From positions 1 through 64,000 of the forward strand of contig NZ_JPEO01000022.1 of NCBI RefSeq assembly GCF_000753795.1: a stretch of DNA of 64,000 nucleotides. The letters are read 5' to 3'. The notes beneath the pieces were generated by a model. The model was not told where the DNA came from and made no database searches. It was given only the letters and a program-made list of their open reading frames with translations. Positions 9,309-17,659 of this stretch are shown piece by piece. Within the stretch, counting starts at the first letter, position 1. Every line of letters begins with the position of its first letter. Source of the DNA: Shewanella mangrovi (GTDB lineage: Bacteria > Pseudomonadota > Gammaproteobacteria > Enterobacterales > Shewanellaceae). Made by a program: the position numbers and the translations under genes.

Positions 9309-9335
9309 CTTGAACTGTGAGGGCAGGAGCGCCAA

Positions 9336-10181
9336 ATGGCATTGTTTTCGTTACTAATTGCGGTATTGATTGAGCGACTAAAGTTCGTTCCTAAACTGAT
9401 GCAACTGGACAGTATGTTTGCTTGGTATCGGGCGCACTTTTTTACTGAGGACTTACTACGCAGTAAAAGCGGCATCTGGTTGGCTTTGTTATTTCCGGCG
9501 TTATCGGTGTTAGCACTGCAGTGGGTGATCCATGGTTGGTTGTTTGGGTTACCTTCCCTGCTGCTGTGGGTGGTTGTGGCTGCACTGTGTCTTACGCATC
9601 AAGCGGTACGCGATAAGTTTAAACAATATATGCAGGCCGCCTGTCGTGGCGATTTGGAAGCGTGTTACTTGCATGCAACCGAGTTGGATTTTGAAGAGTG
9701 CCTAAGTGATGTCAGTGCGGCGGAGCTAGGTGCTCGAGTGGGCCAGTTAGCCGCATGGCTCAACTATCGTTATTACGGCGCAGTAGCCTTCTATTTGATC
9801 ATTCTAGGACCTGCTGGCGTGATGTTTTATTGCACTGCTCGCTATTTCTGTCATTTAAAAGAAGCGTCGCCATTGCCCGTGCCCGCAAATCTGATGTTTG
9901 CGCTTGATTGGTTGCCATCACGCATTGTGTCGTTGGGCTATGCGCTGAGTGGTCATTTTGCCTCAGCTTTTGGGCGCTGGCGCGAGCTAGTGTTTACATT
10001 CGATAGTCAACCGAAAAGGATTGTTGCCGAAGTCGCATTAGCCGCGGAGGAGTTACCCGAACAAAGCGGCGCGCCTGTGTGTGTGCGTTCTACGCTGGCG
10101 TTGTTGGCGTTAAGTAAGCGCAACTTTATGTTGATTTTAACAACGTTGGCGATACTGACCATCTTTGGATTGGTGCAGTAA
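9336..10181 (+). CDS. ampE: AmpE: inner-membrane protein of the ampDE operon
   Basis: This 281-residue membrane protein has four or more hydrophobic segments (about 1-15, 45-85, 150-175, 262-281). It belongs to the CobD/AmpE family by position and by N-terminal FSLLIAVLIERLKF. E. coli AmpE (284 residues) is co-transcribed with AmpD and was proposed as a sensory transducer, but its molecular function is not settled. A nucleotide-binding role is only historical inference. A short hairpin follows the gene. Confidence 0.93.
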   Translation: MALFSLLIAVLIERLKFVPKLMQLDSMFAWYRAHFFTEDLLRSKSGIWLALLFPALSVLALQWVIHGWLFGLPSLLLWVVVAALCLTHQAVRDKFKQYMQAACRGDLEACYLHATELDFEECLSDVSAAELGARVGQLAAWLNYRYYGAVAFYLIILGPAGVMFYCTARYFCHLKEASPLPVPANLMFALDWLPSRIVSLGYALSGHFASAFGRWRELVFTFDSQPKRIVAEVALAAEELPEQSGAPVCVRSTLALLALSKRNFMLILTTLAILTIFGLVQ

Positions 10182-10193
10182 TTTGTCCACGTC

Positions 10194-10218
10194 ACTGCCA
10201 GACGAAATGTTTGGCAGT
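10194..10218 (+). terminator. Weak hairpin after ampE
   Basis: ACTGCCA (10194-10200) pairs with TGGCAGT (10212-10218), and inner bases can extend the stem. There is no T run, so termination is uncertain. Confidence 0.35.
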
Positions 10219-10353
10219 CTGATTCATACGTATTTGGTTGGTTAAAATTTATCCATTTCAACCTATTAGACTAAAGTCTGAACATTAGAACAAATGTCAG
10301 AAAAGGGTGGCGTGTTAGGCAAAAAATGGATTAAATTGACGCACGTCACGATC

Positions 10354-10382
10354 TAGACAAGAAAAATGTGATTTGTTAAAGT
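10354..10382 (+). promoter_or_regulatory. Predicted sigma-70 promoter of pdhR-aceEF
   Basis: TAGACA (10354-10359) and TAAAGT (10377-10382) are 17 bases apart. A start site near 10389 would place the PdhR operator a few bases downstream, where a bound repressor would block the polymerase. This matches the arrangement known in E. coli. Confidence 0.6.
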
Positions 10383-10395
10383 GCGCTCACTCACC

Positions 10396-10414
10396 AAATT
10401 GGTAAGACCAATTT
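10396..10414 (+). promoter_or_regulatory. PdhR operator
   Basis: AAATTGGTAAGACCAATTT is a perfect 8-3-8 inverted repeat containing the PdhR consensus ATTGGT-N3-ACCAAT. It lies 22 bases before the pdhR start codon. Autorepression relieved by pyruvate is the expected regulation. Confidence 0.92.
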
Positions 10415-10436
10415 ACAACAAGGAGCTGAGTGCCAA

Positions 10437-11189
10437 ATGGCCTATAGCAAAATTAGTCAGCCGAAAATTTCCGATGTGATCATGGAGCGTATTGAGCAGA
10501 TGATCCTCGAAGGAAGTTTGAAGCCAGGTCAAAAACTCCCACCTGAGCGTGAGTTGGCACTACAGTTTGAAGTTTCCCGTCCATCACTCCGTGAAGCGAT
10601 TCAAAAACTCGAAGCAAAAGGGCTGTTGCTGCGTCGTCAAGGCGGTGGCACTTATGTCAAAGAGCAGCTATGGAAAAGCATGGCTGATCCGATTGTTGAG
10701 CTGATGCTCAGCGATTCTGAAAGTCAGTACGACCTGCTGGAGTTTCGTCATGCCACTGAAGGCATGATGGCGTATTTCGCTGCATTACGCGGCACTGATG
10801 CCGACATGGATAACTTGGAAAATATGCTGGAGCAAGTTGAGCAGGCCAGCGGTATCGACAATATGGCGACAGCCATTGTGAATTTTTATCGTGCCATTGC
10901 AGAAGCATCACATAACGTGGCCATGCTGCATCTGGTACTCAGTTTAACTTCTGTGCTGCATAAAAACGTGGCACAAAACCTGGAGCTTCTGAGCCGTCGT
11001 GAAGAAGCTTCATCCGAGGCTAACGAGCATCGGCGAGACCTGCTTGCCGCTATCGTTCGTCGCGATCCTGAAGCCGCACGAGAAGCATCTAACGAGCACT
11101 TGAGTTATATCGAGGAAGTGATGCTGTCGGTCCGGGAGGAAGATAGCCGGTTGCAGCGCAGTCTGCGCCGTATTAAGAGCGGTATGTAA
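10437..11189 (+). CDS. pdhR: PdhR: pyruvate-responsive repressor of the PDH operon
   Basis: This 250-residue GntR-family regulator belongs to the FadR subgroup. An N-terminal winged helix covers about 8-75, with the signature LPPERELALQFEVSRPSLREA. An all-helical FCD ligand domain follows (about 85-235). In E. coli it represses its own operon and is released by pyruvate. A perfect PdhR box upstream and the position directly before aceE support the name. AAGGAG lies 11 bases upstream of the ATG. Length is close to E. coli PdhR (254). Confidence 0.96.
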   Translation: MAYSKISQPKISDVIMERIEQMILEGSLKPGQKLPPERELALQFEVSRPSLREAIQKLEAKGLLLRRQGGGTYVKEQLWKSMADPIVELMLSDSESQYDLLEFRHATEGMMAYFAALRGTDADMDNLENMLEQVEQASGIDNMATAIVNFYRAIAEASHNVAMLHLVLSLTSVLHKNVAQNLELLSRREEASSEANEHRRDLLAAIVRRDPEAAREASNEHLSYIEEVMLSVREEDSRLQRSLRRIKSGM

Positions 11190-11252
11190 CACGGGTAGTG
11201 GTACCGATTACCGCAACGACAACATTCACCATGTATAGATAAGGACAGTGTC

Positions 11253-13919
11253 ATGTCTGAAAATATGCTACAAGACTTGGATCCATTGGAGACTCAGGAG
11301 TGGCTGGAAGCCCTGCAAGCTGTGTTAGAGCAGGAAGGCCCAGAAAGAGCACATTTCCTGTTAGAAAAGTTGATCGAAAAGGCGCGCCGTAACGGCTCCT
11401 ATCTGCCATATTCCGCAACTACGGCTTATATCAATACCATTCCTGCTGGACAGGAACCACAGATCCCTGGCGACCAAGGATTAGAGCGTCGTATTCGCGC
11501 TATTATCCGTTGGAACGCGCTGGCAATGGTTATTCGTGGTTCTAAAAAAGATTTAGAGCTGGGTGGTCACATCGCCAGTTTCGCTTCAAGCGCTACTATT
11601 TATGATGTGTGCTTTAACCATTTCTTCCGCGCGCCTAACGCAAAAGATGGCGGTGACTTGGTTTACTTCCAAGGCCACATCGCGCCAGGTATCTACTCGC
11701 GTTCTTTCTTAGAAGGTCGCTTGACTGAAGATCAATTGGCGAATTTCCGTCAGGAAGTGGATGGCAAAGGCCTGTCTTCTTATCCGCATCCTAAGCTGAT
11801 GTCTGACTACTGGCAGTTCCCAACCGTTTCTATGGGCTTGGGTCCTATTCAAGCGATTTATCAAGCGCGTTTCCTGAAATACCTGACTGACCGTGGCATT
11901 AAAGATTGCTCTGAGCAAACTGTATATTGCTTCCTCGGTGACGGTGAAGTCGATGAGCCAGAAGCACTAGGCGCTATTGGTTTGGCTGCTCGCGAAGAGC
12001 TGGATAACTTGGTGTTTATCATCAACTGTAACCTGCAGCGTTTGGATGGTCCGGTACGTGGTAACGGCAAAATCATTCAAGAGCTGGAAGGTGAATTCCG
12101 CGGTGCGGGCTGGGAAGTGATCAAAGTGATTTGGGGTCGCTACTGGGATCCACTATTGGCGCGTGATACCAGCGGCAAACTGCTGCAGTTGATGGAAGAA
12201 ACCGTAGACGGTGAATACCAAAACTGTAAAGCCAAAGGTGGCGCGTGGACCCGTGAACACTTCTTCGGTAAATACCCTGAGACTGCTGAAATGGTAGCCA
12301 ACATGTCAGATGATGACATCTGGCGTTTGAACCGTGGTGGTCACGACCCAGTGAAGATTTACGCTGCGCTGGAAAAAGCCAAGAACACCAAAGGCCGTCC
12401 AACCGTTATTCTGGCGAAAACCGTAAAAGGTTATGGTCTGGGTGACGCAGGTGAAGGTAAGAACATCGCGCACAATGTGAAGAAAATGGATATCGAATCT
12501 ATCCGTTACTTCCGCGATCGTTTCAATATTCCAATTCCAGATGACAAGCTGGAAGAAGTGCCGTTCTACCACCCAGGTGAAGATTCAGAAGAGGTGAAAT
12601 ACCTCAAAGCCCGTCGCGAAGCGTTGGGTGGCTACTTGCCAGCACGTCGTCAACAGTTCTCTGAAGACTTAGATGTGCCAGCACTGAAGATCTTTGATGC
12701 GATTTTGAAAGGCTCTAACGGCCGTGAAATCTCTACTACCATGGCGTTTGTGCGCGTGCTGACGGCACTGTTGAAAGACAAAGGCATTGGTAAAAACATT
12801 GTGCCGATTATTCCGGATGAAGCCCGTACCTTTGGTATGGAAGGCTTGTTCCGTCAAGTGGGTATCTATGCTCACGAAGGCCAAAAATACGTACCGCAAG
12901 ATAAAGACCAAGTGGCTTACTATCGTGAAGATAAGTCTGGTCAGGTACTGCAAGAAGGGATTAACGAGCTGGGCGCGATGTCTTCCTGGGTATCGGCCGC
13001 TACTAGCTACTCGGTGAACGATACACCGATGATCCCATTCTATATCTACTACTCAATGTTCGGTTTCCAACGTATTGGTGACTTGGCATGGGCAGCAGGT
13101 GACATGCGTGCGCGTGGTTTCTTGGTCGGCGGTACTTCAGGCCGTACCACACTGAACGGTGAAGGTTTGCAGCACCAAGATGGTCACAGCCACATTCTGG
13201 CGAACACTATTCCAAACTGTATCTCCTACGACCCAACCTACGGTTATGAAATCGCGGTAGTCGTTCAAGATGGTATTCGTCGTATGTATGGTGAAAATCA
13301 GGAAGATATCTTCTACTACCTGACCACCATGAACGAAAACTACGTACAGCCAGAAATGCCGGCTGGTGCGGAAGAAGGCATCATCAAAGGTATCTACAAA
13401 CTTGAGTCAGTGGCTGGCTCAGGCAAAGGTAAGGTACAGCTGATGGGCTGTGGCACTATCCTTGAAGAAGTACGTAAAGCAGCGCAAGCCTTGGCGAAAG
13501 ATTACGGCGTTACTGCTGATGTCTTCAGCGTCACCAGCTTCAACGAGCTGACACGCGATGGCCAAGAGTGTGAACGCTACAACATGCTGCACCCAACTGC
13601 TGAAGCGAAAGTGCCGTACATCTCAACAGTATTGGCAAAAGATGCACCAGCAATTGTGGCCACTGACTACATGAAACTGTACGGCGAACAACTACGTGCC
13701 TACGTACCAACAGACTACAAAGTGCTGGGTACTGACGGTTTCGGCCGCAGTGACAGCCGCGCTAACCTGCGTCACCACTTTGAAGTGGATGCCACCTTCG
13801 TGGTTATCGCAGCGCTGAAGTCTCTGGTTGATCGTGGCGAAATGCCAGTAGATGTGCTGACCAAAGCCATCGCTGAATACGGCATTGATGCTGATAAAAT
13901 CAGCCCACTGTTCGCATAA
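11253..13919 (+). CDS. aceE: AceE: pyruvate dehydrogenase E1 component
   Basis: This 888-residue homodimeric-type E1 decarboxylates pyruvate with thiamine diphosphate and reductively acetylates the lipoyl groups of AceF. The ThDP/Mg motif is present, from GDGEVDEPEALG to the closing NCN about 30 residues on. Length is one residue longer than E. coli AceE. An AAGGA box precedes the ATG by nine bases. Codon use is strongly biased, as expected for a highly expressed enzyme. The gene follows pdhR by 63 bases and precedes aceF by 12. Confidence 0.98.
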   Translation: MSENMLQDLDPLETQEWLEALQAVLEQEGPERAHFLLEKLIEKARRNGSYLPYSATTAYINTIPAGQEPQIPGDQGLERRIRAIIRWNALAMVIRGSKKDLELGGHIASFASSATIYDVCFNHFFRAPNAKDGGDLVYFQGHIAPGIYSRSFLEGRLTEDQLANFRQEVDGKGLSSYPHPKLMSDYWQFPTVSMGLGPIQAIYQARFLKYLTDRGIKDCSEQTVYCFLGDGEVDEPEALGAIGLAAREELDNLVFIINCNLQRLDGPVRGNGKIIQELEGEFRGAGWEVIKVIWGRYWDPLLARDTSGKLLQLMEETVDGEYQNCKAKGGAWTREHFFGKYPETAEMVANMSDDDIWRLNRGGHDPVKIYAALEKAKNTKGRPTVILAKTVKGYGLGDAGEGKNIAHNVKKMDIESIRYFRDRFNIPIPDDKLEEVPFYHPGEDSEEVKYLKARREALGGYLPARRQQFSEDLDVPALKIFDAILKGSNGREISTTMAFVRVLTALLKDKGIGKNIVPIIPDEARTFGMEGLFRQVGIYAHEGQKYVPQDKDQVAYYREDKSGQVLQEGINELGAMSSWVSAATSYSVNDTPMIPFYIYYSMFGFQRIGDLAWAAGDMRARGFLVGGTSGRTTLNGEGLQHQDGHSHILANTIPNCISYDPTYGYEIAVVVQDGIRRMYGENQEDIFYYLTTMNENYVQPEMPAGAEEGIIKGIYKLESVAGSGKGKVQLMGCGTILEEVRKAAQALAKDYGVTADVFSVTSFNELTRDGQECERYNMLHPTAEAKVPYISTVLAKDAPAIVATDYMKLYGEQLRAYVPTDYKVLGTDGFGRSDSRANLRHHFEVDATFVVIAALKSLVDRGEMPVDVLTKAIAEYGIDADKISPLFA

Positions 13920-13931
13920 GAGGGATAACCA

Positions 13932-15905
13932 ATGGCAGATTTGAAAGAAGTTCTGGTTCCCGATATCGGTGGGGACGAAGTTCAAGTCATCGAAATTTGC
14001 GCCAATATTGGCGATACGCTGGCGGAAGAAGATGCGATTGTCACCGTTGAAAGTGATAAAGCGACCATGGACATTCCAGCACCGTTTGCTGGTGTGTTGA
14101 AAGAGCTAAAAGTGGCAGTAGGCGACAAAGTATCTGAAGGAACTTTGATTGCGATGCTGGCCGCTGAAGGCGCAGCGGAAGCCGCGCCTGCACCAGCTGC
14201 AGAAAAAGCTTCAGAGCCTGTTGCTGCACCTGCGGCAGCACCAACTCCGGCACCAGCAGCTGCTGCGTCAGCCGCTGGCAGTTCACAAGTTATCGAAGTG
14301 ACCGTGCCAGATATTGGTGATGCCAAAGATGTTGATATCATCGAAGTGCTGGTCAATGTTGGCGACACCATTAACGCTGATGACGGCTTAATCACACTGG
14401 AAACCGACAAAGCCACCATGGACGTACCTGCACCGCAGGGCGGCGTGGTGAAGTCTCTGGCGGTTAACGTCGGTGATAAAGTCTCTGAAGGTTCACTGGT
14501 ACTGACGTTAGAAGTCGCTGGAAGCGGTGCTGCAACTGCAGCGCCTGTTGACGCGGCGCCTGCACCAGCTGCTCAAGCGCCAGCCGCAGCCCCAGCGGCA
14601 ACTGCTAGCCAAACGATTGAAGTGAAAGTGCCAGATATCGGTGACGCTAAAGACGTCGATATTATTGAAGTCTTGGTCAGTGAAGGCGATACCATCAGTG
14701 CTGATGATGGGCTGATCACGCTGGAAACCGACAAGGCCACCATGGATGTACCTGCACCGCAAGGTGGTGTAGTGAAATCGTTGGCGGTGAAAGTCGGTGA
14801 TAAAGTGTCTGAAGGCTCACTAGTGCTGACTCTGGAAGTGGCGGGTAGTGCACCTGCTGCGGCACCAGCGCCAGCGGCTGAACCTGCTCCGGCAGCGTCA
14901 GCTCCTGCAGCCGCTGCGCCAGCGGCGAGCCGTCCACCTGTACCTCATCACCCAAGTGCGGGTGTGGTGCAAACCACAGGTGTGGTGCATGCGTCGCCTT
15001 CTGTGCGCCGTTTAGCGCGTGAGTTCGGTGTCGATCTGGGCCAAGTAAAAGGCTCTGGTCGCAAAGGCCGTATTCAGAAGGAAGACGTACAAGCTTATGT
15101 GCGTTATGAGCTGTCGCGTCCAAAAGCGAGCGCAGCGACTGCGGTTGCTGGTGGCAATGGCCTGCAAGTGATTGATGCGCCAAAAGTGGACTTCAGCAAA
15201 TTCGGCGAAGTGGAAGAGATCCCATTGAGCCGTATTCAGAAGATTTCTGGCCCGAACCTGCATCGCAACTGGGTAACTATTCCACATGTGACCCAATTCG
15301 ACGAAGCGGATATCACAGAGTTGGAAGCGTTCCGTAAACAACAGAACGAACTGGCGGCGAAGAAGAAACAAGCCATCAAGTTCACGCCGCTGGTGTTTAT
15401 GATGAAGGCGGTGGCGAAAACGCTGCAAGAGTTCCCAACCTTCAACTCAAGCTTGAGCCCTGACGGCGAATCGCTGATCCAGAAAAAGTATTACCACATT
15501 GGTGTGGCGGTTGATACGCCTAACGGCTTGGTAGTGCCGGTATTCCGTGATGTGAACAAGAAGTCGATCACTGAGCTGTCACTGGAGCTGATGGATATTT
15601 CTGCTAAAGCGCGCGATGGTAAGTTGAAAGCGGCTGACATGCAAGGCAGCTGTTTCACCATCTCTAGCTTGGGTGGTATTGGTGGTACTGCGTTTACGCC
15701 AATTGTGAACTATCCAGATGTCGCGATTTTGGGTGTGTCTAAGTCTGAGTTCAAACCGAAATGGAATGGCAAAGAATTTATTCCACGTCTGATGTGCCCA
15801 CTGTCACTGTCATACGACCACCGTGTGATTGATGGTGCGCTGGCTGCACGCTTCAGCGTGACTTTGTCCAGCTACCTGTCTGACATTCGGACATTAATTA
15901 TGTAA
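13932..15905 (+). CDS. aceF: AceF: dihydrolipoamide acetyltransferase E2
   Basis: This 657-residue core of the PDH complex transfers the acetyl group to CoA. Three lipoyl domains (about 1-75, 117-195, 227-305) each carry a lipoylated lysine in (E)SDKATMD or (E)TDKATMD. Ala/Pro-rich swinging linkers separate them. The peripheral subunit-binding domain is near 352-390 (SPSVRRLAREFGVDL). The catalytic acyltransferase domain ends with YDHRVIDGA. Domains two and three differ at only about six residues. E. coli AceF also has three lipoyl domains. Confidence 0.98.
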   Translation: MADLKEVLVPDIGGDEVQVIEICANIGDTLAEEDAIVTVESDKATMDIPAPFAGVLKELKVAVGDKVSEGTLIAMLAAEGAAEAAPAPAAEKASEPVAAPAAAPTPAPAAAASAAGSSQVIEVTVPDIGDAKDVDIIEVLVNVGDTINADDGLITLETDKATMDVPAPQGGVVKSLAVNVGDKVSEGSLVLTLEVAGSGAATAAPVDAAPAPAAQAPAAAPAATASQTIEVKVPDIGDAKDVDIIEVLVSEGDTISADDGLITLETDKATMDVPAPQGGVVKSLAVKVGDKVSEGSLVLTLEVAGSAPAAAPAPAAEPAPAASAPAAAAPAASRPPVPHHPSAGVVQTTGVVHASPSVRRLAREFGVDLGQVKGSGRKGRIQKEDVQAYVRYELSRPKASAATAVAGGNGLQVIDAPKVDFSKFGEVEEIPLSRIQKISGPNLHRNWVTIPHVTQFDEADITELEAFRKQQNELAAKKKQAIKFTPLVFMMKAVAKTLQEFPTFNSSLSPDGESLIQKKYYHIGVAVDTPNGLVVPVFRDVNKKSITELSLELMDISAKARDGKLKAADMQGSCFTISSLGGIGGTAFTPIVNYPDVAILGVSKSEFKPKWNGKEFIPRLMCPLSLSYDHRVIDGALAARFSVTLSSYLSDIRTLIM

Positions 15906-15910
15906 TCACT

Positions 15911-15935
15911 AAGGCTGACCGGTATGGTCAGCCTT
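15911..15935 (+). terminator. Hairpin between aceF and lpdA
   Basis: AAGGCTGACC (15911-15920) pairs perfectly with GGTCAGCCTT (15926-15935) around a five-base loop. The T tract is weak (ATGTTTAATT). It may partly terminate the aceEF message so that lpdA, needed by several complexes, depends also on its own promoter in the following 115 bases. Confidence 0.65.
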
Positions 15936-16053
15936 ATGTTTAATTGTGATCCCGGTCAAGCGGAGTAAAATGCCCAGCAACCAAAGCTGAGTCTGCTTGA
16001 GCGTCCAGGATGGGCCGAGTGTCCACATGGAATGAAATAAATCAGAGGAAAAC

Positions 16054-17484
16054 ATGAGTAACGAAATTAAAACACAAGTCGTGGTATTGGGTGCGGGCCC
16101 TGCAGGTTACTCTGCTGCGTTCCGTGCAGCGGATCTGGGTCTGGAAACCGTGATTGTTGAACGTTACAGCACCTTGGGTGGTGTATGTCTGAACGTGGGT
16201 TGTATTCCTTCAAAAGCGCTGTTGCACGTGGCAAAGGTGATTGAAGAAGCCAAACACATGTCGGCTAACGGTGTGACATTTGGTGAACCCACAATTGATC
16301 TGGATAAGCTGCGTGGCTTTAAAGAAAAAGTCATTGGCCAACTGACCGGTGGTTTGGGCGGCATGTCCAAAATGCGCAAAGTTAATGTAGTGAATGGTTT
16401 CGGTAAATTCAGCGGCCCGAACAGCATTGAAGTGACGGCTGAAGACGGCACTGTGACGACCGTTAAGTTTGATAACGCCATCATTGCAGCGGGTTCTCGT
16501 CCTATCCAATTGCCATTTATTCCGCACGAAGACCCACGTATTTGGGATTCTACTGATGCGCTGGCTCTGAAAGAAATTCCTGGCAAATTGCTGGTGATGG
16601 GTGGCGGTATCATTGGTCTGGAAATGGGTACCGTGTATTCATCACTGGGCAGTGATATCGAAGTGGTTGAGATGTTTGATCAAGTGATTCCAGCGGCGGA
16701 TAAAGACGTCGTGAAAAACTTCACCAAACAGATCAAAAACAAATTCAAACTGATGCTGGAAACCAAAGTGACTGCAGTAGAAGCCAAAGAAGACGGCATC
16801 TATGTCAGCATGGAAGGTAAATCAGCACCTGCTGAGCCAGAGCGTTATGACGCAGTGCTGGTGGCGATTGGTCGTACCCCGAATGGTAAGTTGATCGACG
16901 CTGACAAAGCCGGCGTGAAAATCGACGAGCGCGGCTTTATCAACGTTGATAAGCAAATGCGCACTAACGTGCCACACATCTTTGCTGTGGGTGACATTGT
17001 TGGCCAACCGATGTTGGCACACAAAGGCGTACATGAAGGTCACGTTGCTGCTGAAGTTATCTCTGGTTTGAAACACTTCTTCGATCCAAAAGTGATCCCA
17101 TCGATTGCTTACACTGATCCAGAAGTGGCTTGGGTTGGTCTGACCGAGAAGCAAGCCAAAGAGCAAGGTATCGCATACGAAACTGCTACCTTCCCATGGG
17201 CTGCAAGCGGCCGTGCAATTGCGTCAGAAGCTAGCGAAGGTATGACTAAGCTGATTTTCGAAAAAGAAACTCATCGTATCATCGGTGGTGCACTGGTTGG
17301 TGTGAACGCGGGTGAGCTGCTGGGCGAAATCGGCTTGGCGATTGAAATGGGTTGTGATGCAGAAGATATTGCACTGACCATTCACGCCCACCCAACGCTG
17401 CATGAGTCTGTTGGCTTAGCTGCAGAGATGTACGAAGGTTCTATTACTGACTTGCCAAACCCTAAGGCAAAAAAGAAAAAGTAA
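16054..17484 (+). CDS. lpdA: LpdA: dihydrolipoamide dehydrogenase E3
   Basis: This 476-residue FAD/NAD flavoprotein reoxidises dihydrolipoamide for the pyruvate and 2-oxoglutarate dehydrogenases and the glycine cleavage system. The FAD-binding GAGPAGYSAA lies near 13-22. The redox-active disulphide is Cys45/Cys50 (CLNVGC). The NAD-binding GGGIIGLEMG follows in the middle. The C-terminal HAHPTLHE supplies the catalytic His-Glu. AGAGGAAAA precedes the ATG. A terminator follows within 50 bases. Confidence 0.98.
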   Translation: MSNEIKTQVVVLGAGPAGYSAAFRAADLGLETVIVERYSTLGGVCLNVGCIPSKALLHVAKVIEEAKHMSANGVTFGEPTIDLDKLRGFKEKVIGQLTGGLGGMSKMRKVNVVNGFGKFSGPNSIEVTAEDGTVTTVKFDNAIIAAGSRPIQLPFIPHEDPRIWDSTDALALKEIPGKLLVMGGGIIGLEMGTVYSSLGSDIEVVEMFDQVIPAADKDVVKNFTKQIKNKFKLMLETKVTAVEAKEDGIYVSMEGKSAPAEPERYDAVLVAIGRTPNGKLIDADKAGVKIDERGFINVDKQMRTNVPHIFAVGDIVGQPMLAHKGVHEGHVAAEVISGLKHFFDPKVIPSIAYTDPEVAWVGLTEKQAKEQGIAYETATFPWAASGRAIASEASEGMTKLIFEKETHRIIGGALVGVNAGELLGEIGLAIEMGCDAEDIALTIHAHPTLHESVGLAAEMYEGSITDLPNPKAKKKK

Positions 17485-17504
17485 CAGATCTTAGTTCATA
17501 GCTG

Positions 17505-17534
17505 AAAGAGCTCGCATGGTGCGGGCTCTTTTTG
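17505..17534 (+). terminator. Terminator after lpdA
   Basis: An eleven-base stem, AAAGAGCTCGC (17505-17515) with GCGGGCTCTTT (17521-17531), has a five-base loop and a T run. It ends the PDH operon. Confidence 0.92.
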
Positions 17535-17659
17535 TTAGTAAATCTGAGCAATTAACCGGAGTTATTTGATTTAACTTTGTTATTTAGCTGTTATAAGCGT
17601 GCGTGAGCATTATAATTAGCCCATAAAACCAACGAACAACGCGGGCGACTGAGTACCGG

